Positions 6,986 through 13,622 of a DNA stretch of 15,460 nt are shown one piece after another. Made by a program: the position numbers and the translations under genes. Position 1 is the first letter of the stretch; each line of letters opens with the position of its first letter. This stretch comes from Microbacteriaceae bacterium (GTDB lineage Bacteria > Actinomycetota > Actinomycetes > Actinomycetales > Microbacteriaceae): assembly GCA_025463615.1 (NCBI GenBank), contig JAODAU010000315.1, positions 1-15,460 of the forward strand, in the 5' to 3' direction. The notes beneath the pieces were generated by a model. It had not been told where the DNA came from and ran no database searches. It worked only from the letters and a program-made list of their open reading frames with translations.

Positions 6986-8281
6986 ATGAAACCAGCAACG
7001 AGGCTGATGGGAGTCGCTGTGATCGCCGTCGCAGCGCTAGCACTCTCAGCATGCAGTACCGCGTCACCCACGCCCACCAAGACCGCTGCCGCCCCGGGCA
7101 GCGTGTCCCTGCGCATGACGACCTGGACGGCCGATCCGACGCAGCTCGCGCTGTTCAACTCGATCGCCGACGGGTACAAGAAGACCCACCCCGAGATCAA
7201 GTCGATCACGTTCGACTCGCTTCCCTTCGCCGACTACACGTCGACGATCACCACCCAGATCGCGGGCGGGCAGCAGCCCGACCTCGCCTGGGTGATGGAG
7301 ACGGATGCCCCGGACTTCGTCACGTCCGGTGCGCTCAAGCCGCTCACCGACGCGCTCAAGGGCACGAAGGGCTATGACTACGGCGACATCAACAGCGGCA
7401 CGACGAAGCTGTGGACCACGGACAACCAGCTCTACGCCTACCCCTTCTCCACCTCACCGTTCGTGGTGTTCGCCAACGACGACCTCCTCGCCGCGGCGGG
7501 GGAGCCGACATCCGCGGAGCTGAAGGCCCAGGGCAAGTGGGACTGGGACGACATCGCCACGATCGGCGCCCAGGTCAACGCCAAGACCGGCAAGCAGGGC
7601 ATGGTGATCCGCGACTTCAACTACCTCACCTGGTCGAACCTGGCCACGGTCTGGGACTCGTTCGGGGCGGCGCCCTGGTCGGCCGACGGCAAGACCTGCA
7701 CCTTCACCTCGAAGAAGATGGTGGATGCCTTCACCTACCTGCACGACGCCACCTTCAAGGATCACGCCTTCCCCGGCCCCGGGGTCAACGCCGACTTCTT
7801 CGCGGGCGACAGCGCGTTCACGGTGACGCAGATCTCGCGCGCCACCCTGCTGACGAACGCGTTCAAGTGGAACGTGCTCACGCTCCCCAAGGGTCCAGCG
7901 GGCCAGTCGAACGTGGTCGGCCAGGCGGGCATCGGTGTGCTCGCCAAGGGCAAGAACGTGGATGAGGCGACACAGTTCCTCGCCTACTTCACCAACCCGG
8001 CCAACGGCAAGCAACTGGCTGCGTACTTCCCGCCGCCGCGCACCTCGCTGCTCAACGCGACCACCCTCGCGGCGACGAACAAGACGCTGAGCAAGCAGCA
8101 GATCAACGATGTCGTCATCCCGTCGTTCAAGGATGCCGTCACCAAGCCGAGCCACGCCAACTCGGCCGAGATCGCGGCGCAGGTGAAGACCGCGCTCGAC
8201 CCGATGTGGCAGCCCGACGCGAACGTGTCGAAGGTGCTCAAGGGCGTCTGCACAGCGATCACGCCGCTGCTCGGTTCGTGA
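6986..8281 (+). CDS. Sugar ABC transporter substrate-binding lipoprotein (family 1 type)
   Basis: This 431-aa protein has a lipoprotein signal: short basic N-terminus, hydrophobic core at about 8-20, and lipobox LSAC with the lipid-anchored cysteine at 23, followed by a Ser/Thr/Pro/Ala linker. The mature part begins SLRMTTWTADPTQ and contains QQPDLAWV (96-103), typical of family 1 sugar-binding proteins (MalE/UgpB-like). It should capture a sugar at the outer membrane face and hand it to the two permeases encoded next. AAGGAG at 6976-6981 lies four bases before ATG, the strongest ribosome site in this operon, fitting the high dose binding proteins need. The gene lies 13 bases after the oxidoreductase. 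Ligand unknown. Confidence 0.93.
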   Translation: MKPATRLMGVAVIAVAALALSACSTASPTPTKTAAAPGSVSLRMTTWTADPTQLALFNSIADGYKKTHPEIKSITFDSLPFADYTSTITTQIAGGQQPDLAWVMETDAPDFVTSGALKPLTDALKGTKGYDYGDINSGTTKLWTTDNQLYAYPFSTSPFVVFANDDLLAAAGEPTSAELKAQGKWDWDDIATIGAQVNAKTGKQGMVIRDFNYLTWSNLATVWDSFGAAPWSADGKTCTFTSKKMVDAFTYLHDATFKDHAFPGPGVNADFFAGDSAFTVTQISRATLLTNAFKWNVLTLPKGPAGQSNVVGQAGIGVLAKGKNVDEATQFLAYFTNPANGKQLAAYFPPPRTSLLNATTLAATNKTLSKQQINDVVIPSFKDAVTKPSHANSAEIAAQVKTALDPMWQPDANVSKVLKGVCTAITPLLGS

Positions 8282-9249
8282 GTTCGATGTCCAGCGCAGC
8301 ATCCAAGGTCTCCCCGGCCCGGGCACGCGCCCGGGCCGGGGGGCCGGGCGCGCGCTCGGGTCGCCCGTTCCTCACGCTGGCCCGGCGCGACGCCGTGACC
8401 GGCTACCTCTTCATCGCCCCGCAGCTGCTCGGCATCATCGCCTTCGTGCTGGTGCCGCTCGGGCTCGTGGTGTACTACAGCTTCCACGAGTGGAATGTGC
8501 TCTCCGGCACCATCCAGTTCGTCGGAGCGGACAACTACAAACACCTGCTCGCCGACCCGCAGATGGGCCAGGTGCTCGCCGTGACGGCGGTGTTCTCCGT
8601 GGGGCTGGTGCTCTTCAACATCCCACTCGCCCTGCTGCTGGCGGTGCTGCTCAACCGCTCGGGGCGTGGGATCGCGTTCTTCCGCACCGCGTTCTTCTCG
8701 CCGGTCGTGGTCTCGATCGTCGCGTGGACCATCGTCTGGGGCTTCCTGCTGCAGGACAACGGCGGCATCAACGGACTGCTCAGCGTCTTCCACATCCACG
8801 GGCCGAACTGGCTGCAGAGCGGCCCGACCGCGCTGCTCGCCGTGATCGTGGTGCAGGTGTTCAAGAACGTCGGCCTCAACATGGTGCTCTTCCTCTCGGC
8901 GCTGCAGGGCGTGCCGCGCGAGCTGCAGGAGGCCGCCCGGATGGATGGCGCGGGGGCGTGGACGCTGTTCCGGCGCATCACCCTGCCGCTCATCTCGCCC
9001 ACGCTCCTGCTCACCGTGATCATCACGATCGTCGGCGCGCTGCAGGTCTTCGCGCAGATCGCCGTGCTGACGGCGGGCGGCCCGGGTCTTTCGACGACCG
9101 TGCTCGTCTACTACCTGTACCAGCAGGCGTTCGACTTCCACCACTTCGGCTACGGCTCGACCCTGGCCCTCGTGCTCTTCCTGATCGTGCTGGTGCTCAC
9201 GGTCGTCCAGTGGCAGCTGCGCAAGAAGTGGGTGTTCTATGAGTCTTGA
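8278..9249 (+). CDS. Sugar ABC transporter permease (MalF-type)
   Basis: A 323-aa inner-membrane permease of the MalF/UgpA type. It has about six membrane spans beginning near residue 43 (GYLFIAPQLLGIIAF) and the EAA loop that docks the ATPase at about 215-242 (ELQEAARMDGAGAW). GTG 8278 is taken as start because it makes a GTGA overlap with the binding-protein stop, a junction type repeated through the window; ATG 8287 (three codons later) is equally possible, and neither has a clear ribosome site. Codons about 11-22 contain a perfect all-GC inverted repeat (8312-8341) giving an Ala/Arg-rich segment (ARARARA), which may lower expression relative to the binding protein. It forms the channel with the next gene product. 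No ATPase gene accompanies it. Confidence 0.92.
   Translation: MSSMSSAASKVSPARARARAGGPGARSGRPFLTLARRDAVTGYLFIAPQLLGIIAFVLVPLGLVVYYSFHEWNVLSGTIQFVGADNYKHLLADPQMGQVLAVTAVFSVGLVLFNIPLALLLAVLLNRSGRGIAFFRTAFFSPVVVSIVAWTIVWGFLLQDNGGINGLLSVFHIHGPNWLQSGPTALLAVIVVQVFKNVGLNMVLFLSALQGVPRELQEAARMDGAGAWTLFRRITLPLISPTLLLTVIITIVGALQVFAQIAVLTAGGPGLSTTVLVYYLYQQAFDFHHFGYGSTLALVLFLIVLVLTVVQWQLRKKWVFYES
8310..8343 (+). repeat. Very strong GC hairpin at the binding-protein/permease junction
   Basis: CCCCGGCCCGGG at 8312-8323 is the exact reverse complement of CCCGGGCCGGGG at 8330-8341, with a six-base loop CACGCG. One G-U pair (8311-8342) and one C-G pair (8310-8343) extend it to 14 pairs. It begins about 30 bases after the binding-protein stop and lies inside the first codons of the permease. 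No T-run follows, so it is not an ordinary intrinsic terminator. By analogy with the malE-malF junction it could stabilise the upstream mRNA end and hold down permease translation. Confidence 0.75.
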
Positions 9250-10099
9250 TATCTCCGTGAGGCGACGTCGGCATCCGGGTCGCAGGATCGTGCTCTACGT
9301 CGTGCTCGGTGTCATGGCGATCCCGTTCCTCTTTCCGACCTGGTGGATGATCACCTCGTCGTTCAAGTCGGTGAACGAGATCTTCGCGTTCCCCCCGACG
9401 CTCGTGCCGCTCTCGCCGAGCCTGCAGGCGTACGTCAAGGCGTTCACGTTCCAGCCCTTCGCGCGGCAGTACTTCAACAGCGCGTACATCGCGGTGATCG
9501 TCACACTCACGACCATGGCCATCTCGTCGATGGCCGGGTATGCGTTCGCCCGGATCCGGTTCCGCGGGCAGAACTTCCTCTTCCTGGTGGTGCTGGTGGG
9601 CCTGCTCATCCCGAGCGAGGTGACGATCGTGCCCCTGTTCCAGATGTTCAACGCGCTCGGGCTGGTCAACACGCACTGGCCGCTCATCCTGGTGACGTCA
9701 TTCGGGGCTCCGAGCGTGCTCGCGACCTTCATCATGCGGCAGTTCTTCATCTCGCTGCCGGTCGAGCTGGAGGAGGCGGCACGCCTCGACGGCCTCGGCA
9801 GACCGCAGATCTGGTGGAAGATCGCGATGCCGCTGGCGCGCCCGGCGCTCGCCGCGGTGGCGATCTTCACCTTCCTCAACGTGTGGAACCTCTACCTCGA
9901 GCCGACCGTCTACCTCACGTCGCCCGACCTCTTCACGCTCCCGCAGGCACTCACCCGATTCGTGGATGCCTACAGCGGCCCGATGTGGAACGTGCAGCTG
10001 GCCGCGGCGACGCTCACCGCGCTGCCGGTGCTCATCGTGTTCGTGGTGGCGCAGCGGCAGTTCGTGGAGGGCCTGGCCCAGACCGGGCTGAAGGGCTAG
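9239..10099 (+). CDS. Sugar ABC transporter permease (MalG-type)
   Basis: A 286-aa inner-membrane permease of the MalG/UgpE type. It has an N-terminal span near 18-38 followed by about five more. The EAA ATPase-docking loop is at about 175-202 (VELEEAARLDGLGRPQIWW), and the protein ends AQTGLKG, a common MalG-family finish. ATG 9239 lies inside the end of the preceding permease gene with an 11-base overlap, so the two are coupled and should be made in equal amounts. This is the last gene of the operon: only four bases separate it from the convergent TetR gene. Confidence 0.93.
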   Translation: MSLDISVRRRRHPGRRIVLYVVLGVMAIPFLFPTWWMITSSFKSVNEIFAFPPTLVPLSPSLQAYVKAFTFQPFARQYFNSAYIAVIVTLTTMAISSMAGYAFARIRFRGQNFLFLVVLVGLLIPSEVTIVPLFQMFNALGLVNTHWPLILVTSFGAPSVLATFIMRQFFISLPVELEEAARLDGLGRPQIWWKIAMPLARPALAAVAIFTFLNVWNLYLEPTVYLTSPDLFTLPQALTRFVDAYSGPMWNVQLAAATLTALPVLIVFVVAQRQFVEGLAQTGLKG

Positions 10100-10101
10100 C
10101 A

Positions 10102-10121
10102 GCTCAGGCTGCGGACTGAGC
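10102..10121. terminator. Possible short hairpin between convergent genes
   Basis: GCTCAG (10102-10107) pairs with CTGAGC (10116-10121) around an eight-base loop, just after the permease stop at 10099 and across the end of the TetR gene. A second small stem, GGCGC-TGA-GCGCC, follows at 10125-10137. Neither is followed by a T-run on either strand. Position between two converging genes suggests a transcription end, but the structure is weak. Confidence 0.25.
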
Positions 10122-10724
10122 CTCGGCGCTGAGCGCCAGGATGCGGTCGCGGTGCTGCTGGAGTGCCAGCGCGAAGGCGGCGCGGGCGCGGTCGTCGTCG
10201 CCGTTCACGACGAGGCCCACCTGGATGCCGTAGAACGTGTCGATGATGAGCCGGCCCTCGAGGGCGGCCTCATCCTGTGAAAGGCCGAGGCTCACGAGCG
10301 TGTTCTCCTGGAGGGCCTGCAACTCCTGGTGCGCGCTGCGCGTGACTGGCGGGTGGTCCACCTCGAGCGCCTCGAGCATCTGCGCCTCGATCTCGAGCCG
10401 TTGCAGCGCGCGGTTGCGCGGCATCAGCGTGAGCTCGAACGTGGCCTGCAGCGAGTCGAGGTAGGTCTCGAGCGTGATCTCGCCGGGCACGGCCGCCGCC
10501 TCGAAGCCGCGCTGGCGGTAGGCGATGGCCTCGATGATGTCGCGCACGAGGTCGGCTCGCGTGCCGAAGTGATAGACGAGCGTGAAGGTGCTCACGTTCA
10601 GCGCGGTCGCGACGGACCGGAAGGTCAGGGCGGAGAGCGGCTTGTCGAGCAGGAAGTCCAGAATCTGGTCGAGCAGAGCGGGCTTCTTGAGTGCGTCCGC
10701 CTGTCTCGTCATACCCCGAAGCAT
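10104..10724 (-). CDS. TetR-family transcriptional regulator
   Basis: This 206-aa protein has a TetR-type DNA-binding domain at about 15-64: a first helix LLDQILDFLLDK, then LTFRSVATALNVS, a recognition helix in TFTLVYHFG, and ADLVRDIIEAI. The C-terminal helical ligand domain shows no recognisable specificity. ATG at 10724 gives the longest form, directly abutting the operator array; an in-frame ATG at 10712 (MTRQADAL) is an equally good start. Neither has a convincing ribosome site, so a short or leaderless mRNA is possible. It converges on the sugar-permease gene with a four-base gap. The four AAC-N4-GTT boxes in its promoter region are probably its own sites. Targets could include itself and the two small genes on the other side; a link to the sugar operons is unproven. 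Confidence 0.9.
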   Translation of the reverse strand: MLRGMTRQADALKKPALLDQILDFLLDKPLSALTFRSVATALNVSTFTLVYHFGTRADLVRDIIEAIAYRQRGFEAAAVPGEITLETYLDSLQATFELTLMPRNRALQRLEIEAQMLEALEVDHPPVTRSAHQELQALQENTLVSLGLSQDEAALEGRLIIDTFYGIQVGLVVNGDDDRARAAFALALQQHRDRILALSAEAQSAA

Positions 10725-10788
10725 AACAGATGTTTGCTATAACAAAAGTTTTCTAAAACAAATGTTAGGTATAACGCTTGTTATGTGT
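10725..10788. repeat. Four tandem 16-bp operator-like units
   Basis: AACAGATGTT (10725), AACAAAAGTT (10741), AACAAATGTT (10757) and AACGCTTGTT (10773) start exactly 16 bases apart, each a dyad of AAC-N4-GTT. Some have ATAAC...GTTAT extensions. The full units share the pattern AACAnATGTTnnnTAT. This AT-rich block stands out in a GC-rich window and lies directly before the TetR gene, between it and the + strand leader. The most likely role is cooperative binding of the TetR-family protein over its promoter and any divergent one. A -10-like TTATAG reads on the minus strand at 10741-10736. Confidence 0.75.
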
Positions 10789-10965
10789 CATAGTTGCATC
10801 AGCAGCCGGAAGTTAGAGGGACAGAACGACCGGCTAGCGGTGCATCGGTTCTCGGGGGAGAACGTGCACTCGGACCTGGTGTCCGCCCCATTCGGGTTGG
10901 GGCGGGCACCACTCCTCTTTCGGCAGGCGCTGGAAGTTCACGATGATCACCCACAAGGAGTCACG
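10789..10965 (+). other. Structured 5' region before the small genes
   Basis: No convincing gene lies in these 177 bases, although the frame of the following gene stays open upstream. It holds two hairpins. The first is GTGCA...TGCAC plus GTTCTC-GGGG-GAGAAC (10840-10869). The second is a ten-pair stem at 10881-10890/10898-10907 with a seven-base loop. CTCCT at 10912-10916 is complementary to the AGGAG ribosome site at 10956-10960, so it could mask it. The region looks like a regulatory mRNA leader, but it matches no riboswitch class that I recognise. Confidence 0.4.
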
Positions 10966-11343
10966 ATGAATCTCGAAACCGTAACTGCACGATCCGCCTC
11001 CCCGGCGCTCATGGACGACACCGAGGACCTCATCTCCGAGTGGGCGGTGCGCGTGCTGGAGTTCAGCAGCGGATCGCGTCGCCCGGCCGGCCCCGTCTTG
11101 GGACGTGAGGATGACCTCATCCGCGCCTACCGCGTGCGTGACCGCCTCAACAATCGCCTGCGCTGCGGCGCGGGGAGTGTCTCCTCGTGCAGTGCCGAGA
11201 TGAGCGACATCCTTCGTTCCAGCGACGAGCTTCTCGTCGAGCTGACCGAAGAGGCCGACACGCTCGAGGCGCTCACCGCGCACAACCACTACGCGAAGGC
11301 GAGCGAGTGGTGGTGGAAGCGACTGCTGGTCGCTGCCGCATGA
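10966..11343 (+). CDS. Hypothetical protein, 125 aa
   Basis: I do not recognise this protein. AAGGAG at 10955-10960 lies five bases before ATG 10966, which strongly supports this start over in-frame starts further upstream. The sequence is hydrophilic, with no signal peptide or membrane span. There is an acidic start (DDTEDLISEW, 17-26), an arginine-rich middle (RAYRVRDRLNNRLR, 53-66), a probably helical acidic segment at 79-105 and an unusual WWW at 115-117 in EWWWKR. Two cysteines (68, 75) do not form a known motif. Its stop overlaps the next small gene by ATGA, so the pair probably works together. The upstream leader and the TetR operator array may control it. A cytoplasmic regulatory or partner role is possible, but nothing visible fixes it. 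Confidence 0.72.
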   Translation: MNLETVTARSASPALMDDTEDLISEWAVRVLEFSSGSRRPAGPVLGREDDLIRAYRVRDRLNNRLRCGAGSVSSCSAEMSDILRSSDELLVELTEEADTLEALTAHNHYAKASEWWWKRLLVAAA

Positions 11344-11501
11344 CCATCACGAGCGAGGAGCGCCTGTTCGCCCTGCTGATCGACGAGGCGGAGTTCGCGA
11401 TGCCGCTGCTCGGCAACTGCCGCGAGCGTGAAGAGTTGTGCGCGGCGGTCGTGGGGCTGGAGCGTCGGCTCTCGATGATTCGCTCCCGCGACGGGCGCTG
11501 A
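11340..11501 (+). CDS. Small hypothetical protein, 53 aa
   Basis: A short protein starting MTITSEERLFALL, rich in Glu, Arg and Leu and probably all helical, with two cysteines (27 and 34) seven residues apart. The start ATG 11340 overlaps the preceding stop as ATGA, which together with the sharp end of the frame is the main support for it being real. The end lies three bases from the convergent kinase-operon orphan. I recognise no family. Helical charged segments in both partners would suit a small two-protein complex, but that is a guess. Confidence 0.55.
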   Translation: MTITSEERLFALLIDEAEFAMPLLGNCREREELCAAVVGLERRLSMIRSRDGR

Positions 11502-11504
11502 CCG

Positions 11505-11759
11505 CTACAGCTTCGCGTGGGCGATGCAATGCCTGCCCGCGGCGACGAGCGAGTGGTGGATGCCGCCCGCGATCGGCCGCCCCGTGTTGGACGTGGGCAC
11601 ACACCGGAACACCCCCGGCTCGCCCGTCACCTCCCAGACCAGCCCGAGCGACTTGCCCTCCGGGCTGAAGATCTGGAAGTTCATCTCGTCGATCTGCACG
11701 GCGTAGCTGCCGTCGTCGCCGATCGGGATGCGCTCGGGGGCCGTATTCACTCGGGCCAC
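11505..11759 (-). CDS. Hypothetical protein, 84 aa, at the end of the sugar-kinase operon
   Basis: I do not recognise this protein. GTG at 11759 lies one base after the kinase stop (TAAC-GTG), so it is probably translated by ribosomes leaving that gene; GTG 11750 is an alternative giving 81 aa. The sequence alternates hydrophobic and polar residues in short stretches (GSYAVQIDEMNFQIFSPEGK, then LGLVWEV and GVFRCV) with turns between, suggesting a small beta protein. The C-terminal half has GGIHHSLVAAGRHCIAHAK with four histidines and a cysteine, a possible metal site. No signal or membrane span. Its position suggests a role connected with the kinase pathway, but no function is assignable. Confidence 0.6.
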   Translation of the reverse strand: MARVNTAPERIPIGDDGSYAVQIDEMNFQIFSPEGKSLGLVWEVTGEPGVFRCVPTSNTGRPIAGGIHHSLVAAGRHCIAHAKL

Positions 11760-11760
11760 G

Positions 11761-12690
11761 TTAGACCATTCCCACGCGCCGGACCGAAACGGATTCACGA
11801 TCGCGCCGCGCGAGGTCGACGTCGAAGAGCGCGGCACCCGGGATCGCCGCGTTCGCGCCCGCGCACGCGGCGGCCAGCGCGAGGGCGCGGTCGATGCTCT
11901 CACCCGCGTCGAGCGCGCTGAGCAGGCCGCCGAGGTAGCAGTCGCCGCTGCCGACCGGGTAGGCGCCGAAGGTCGATCCGCGGCCCGCCCGCCAGGCCTG
12001 GCCGTCGCGCGTGAATGCGACCGACCCCGCGGCACCGTCCGTGAGTACGACGTCACCACCCGAACGCCGCCGCACACCCGCGGCGAGCTCGAGCAGGTCC
12101 GTCTCCGCGGGCAGCCCGAGGTACGCGGCGGCCTCGTGTCGATTGATCTTGACCAGCTCCGGCCGCACGGCCTCGACGAGAGCCGCCAGAGCATCGCCGT
12201 GGGTGTCGATCGCGATGCGCGCGCCGCGCTCGCACGCCCGGACGAGGGATCGGGCCACAGCGTCGAAATCGACGTCCGCGGGCACGCTCCCCGAGAGCAC
12301 CAGCCACGCGCCGCGCTGCTCGGCCACCGCGGCGTCGATGCGCGGCCAGGCCGAGCCGACCGGGGTCGCGGGCTCGTAGACCTCGGTGAGGGAGGCATCC
12401 GACAGCGAGGCGATGGAGACGCACGTGCGCGTCTCGCCCTCCGCGTCGATCGGAACCACGGTCACGCCGGCCGCGGCGAGGCGCTCGCGCACGAGCTCGC
12501 CGGTGCGGCCGGCGAACGGGGCGATGACGGTCGTCGCGGTGCCGAGTGCGGTGGCCGCGCGCGCCAGGTTCAGTCCCTTGCCGCCGGCCACCTTCTGCAC
12601 CACCGTGGGTCGACTGATCGCCCCGGGGGCCAGCGCTTCGACGACGTAGGTCACGTCGAGCGACGGGCTCAGCGCGAGGACGGTGATCAC
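11761..12690 (-). CDS. PfkB-family sugar-phosphate kinase (1-phosphofructokinase / tagatose-6-phosphate kinase type)
   Basis: A 309-aa cytoplasmic ribokinase-fold kinase. It opens MITVLALSPSLDVTY, has the GGKGLNLARA motif at 36-45 typical of the FruK/LacC branch that phosphorylates already phosphorylated sugars, SGSVP at 133-137, VKINRHEAA at 180-188 and the anion-hole/catalytic motif GSGD at 247-250 with D250 as base. Length is normal. GTG 12690 overlaps the upstream kinase stop as GTGA. The likely reaction is ATP-dependent phosphorylation of fructose-1-phosphate, tagatose-6-phosphate or a similar ester to a bisphosphate ready for aldolase. The exact substrate cannot be read. The residue after GSGD is Cys rather than the commoner Ser/Ala, which is tolerated in this branch. 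Confidence 0.88.
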   Translation of the reverse strand: MITVLALSPSLDVTYVVEALAPGAISRPTVVQKVAGGKGLNLARAATALGTATTVIAPFAGRTGELVRERLAAAGVTVVPIDAEGETRTCVSIASLSDASLTEVYEPATPVGSAWPRIDAAVAEQRGAWLVLSGSVPADVDFDAVARSLVRACERGARIAIDTHGDALAALVEAVRPELVKINRHEAAAYLGLPAETDLLELAAGVRRRSGGDVVLTDGAAGSVAFTRDGQAWRAGRGSTFGAYPVGSGDCYLGGLLSALDAGESIDRALALAAACAGANAAIPGAALFDVDLARRDRESVSVRRVGMV

Positions 12691-13622
12691 GGCTCGAGGC
12701 GCGCGAGCAGCTCGTCCCGCGTCGCCTGGGCGGAGGTGCCGCCGGCCCCGCGCACGGAGAGTGAGCCGGCGACGGCCGCCCAGCGCAGCCGCAGCGTCTC
12801 GTCGACAACCCCGGCATCGATGGCGGCGAGGTAGCCGGCGTCGAAGCTGTCGCCCGCGCCGGTCGTGTCGACCACGTCGAGCGCCAGCCCCGGCGCGCGG
12901 TGGATGTCGCCGCCCGGCCCGCACGACCACCCGCCGTCCGCGCCCGCCTTCACCACCACGGTCGGGCCGAGCGCGGCGATCCCGCGCGCCGCGGTCTCGT
13001 CGTCCGTCGAGCCAACGCCGAGGGCCGCCGCGACCGCGTGCAACTCCTCGCGGTTGGGGAGGAAGTGGTCGACCAGCGGGATCACCCGATCCAGCCCGGC
13101 CCAGAGACCGGCCGGGTCCCAGTTGGTGTCGAGGCTGGTGCGGATGCCGCGGTCGCGCAGCCACCGCAACAGCTCCGGCAGCTCCCGCGCGAGGGCCGGC
13201 TGCAGGAAGTACGACGCGAGGTGCACGTGGGTGGCGCCCGAGGCGTCCGTCGCGCGCCGGATGTCGTCAGCCGTCAGCAGCGGAACCGTGCCCGGCAGCG
13301 TGAGGATCGCGCGATCGCCGGGGGAGGAGAGGATGACGCTGATGCCGGTCGGCGCGTCGGCCCGCACCAGCACGTGGCTCGTATCGACCCTCTCCGCGGC
13401 CAGGGCGGCGCCGAGCACCCGGCCGAACTGGTCGTCGCCGAGCACCGCGGCGAGCGAGACGTCGACGCCGAGCCGGGCCAGCCCGACGGCCACGATGGAT
13501 GCGCTGCCGCCGACCACGACATCCGCCGCGTCGAGCAGCTGCTCGGCCTGGCCGAACCGCGGCACGACGTCTCCGCGCAGCACGAGGTCGACGTTGGCGT
13601 CGCCGGCGACGAGGACGCTCAT
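12687..13622 (-). CDS. PfkB-family carbohydrate kinase (ribokinase-like)
   Basis: A 311-aa kinase of the ribokinase branch: MSVLVAGDANVDLVLRGDVV at the start, GGSASIVA at 38-45 (the usual GGSAANVA-type substrate loop), DTNWDPAGLW at 165-174 and the catalytic motif DTTGAGDSF at 252-260 with D258 as base. Unlike the next gene it lacks the GGKG(I/L)N signature, so it probably acts on a free sugar or sugar acid. ATG 13622 overlaps the permease stop as ATGA, and its end overlaps the next kinase as GTGA. The best reading is a cytoplasmic kinase that traps the imported sugar by phosphorylation. Ribose, fructose, 2-keto-3-deoxygluconate and similar substrates are all possible. Confidence 0.9.
   Translation of the reverse strand: MSVLVAGDANVDLVLRGDVVPRFGQAEQLLDAADVVVGGSASIVAVGLARLGVDVSLAAVLGDDQFGRVLGAALAAERVDTSHVLVRADAPTGISVILSSPGDRAILTLPGTVPLLTADDIRRATDASGATHVHLASYFLQPALARELPELLRWLRDRGIRTSLDTNWDPAGLWAGLDRVIPLVDHFLPNREELHAVAAALGVGSTDDETAARGIAALGPTVVVKAGADGGWSCGPGGDIHRAPGLALDVVDTTGAGDSFDAGYLAAIDAGVVDETLRLRWAAVAGSLSVRGAGGTSAQATRDELLARLEP

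Noticed and set aside
10725..10788. CRISPR array or replication iterons
   Set aside because: The repeats are only 16 bp, contiguous, palindromic and without spacers; there are no cas or rep genes. An operator array before the TetR gene explains them better.
10881..10907. Intrinsic terminator for the leader region
   Set aside because: The stem is strong, but it is followed by ACCACTCCTCTTT and not a T-run, and no gene ends just before it.
10784..10965. Upstream in-frame ATG extending the 125-aa protein
   Set aside because: The frame is open, but ATG 10966 has an ideal AAGGAG and the upstream stretch contains hairpins and no ribosome site.
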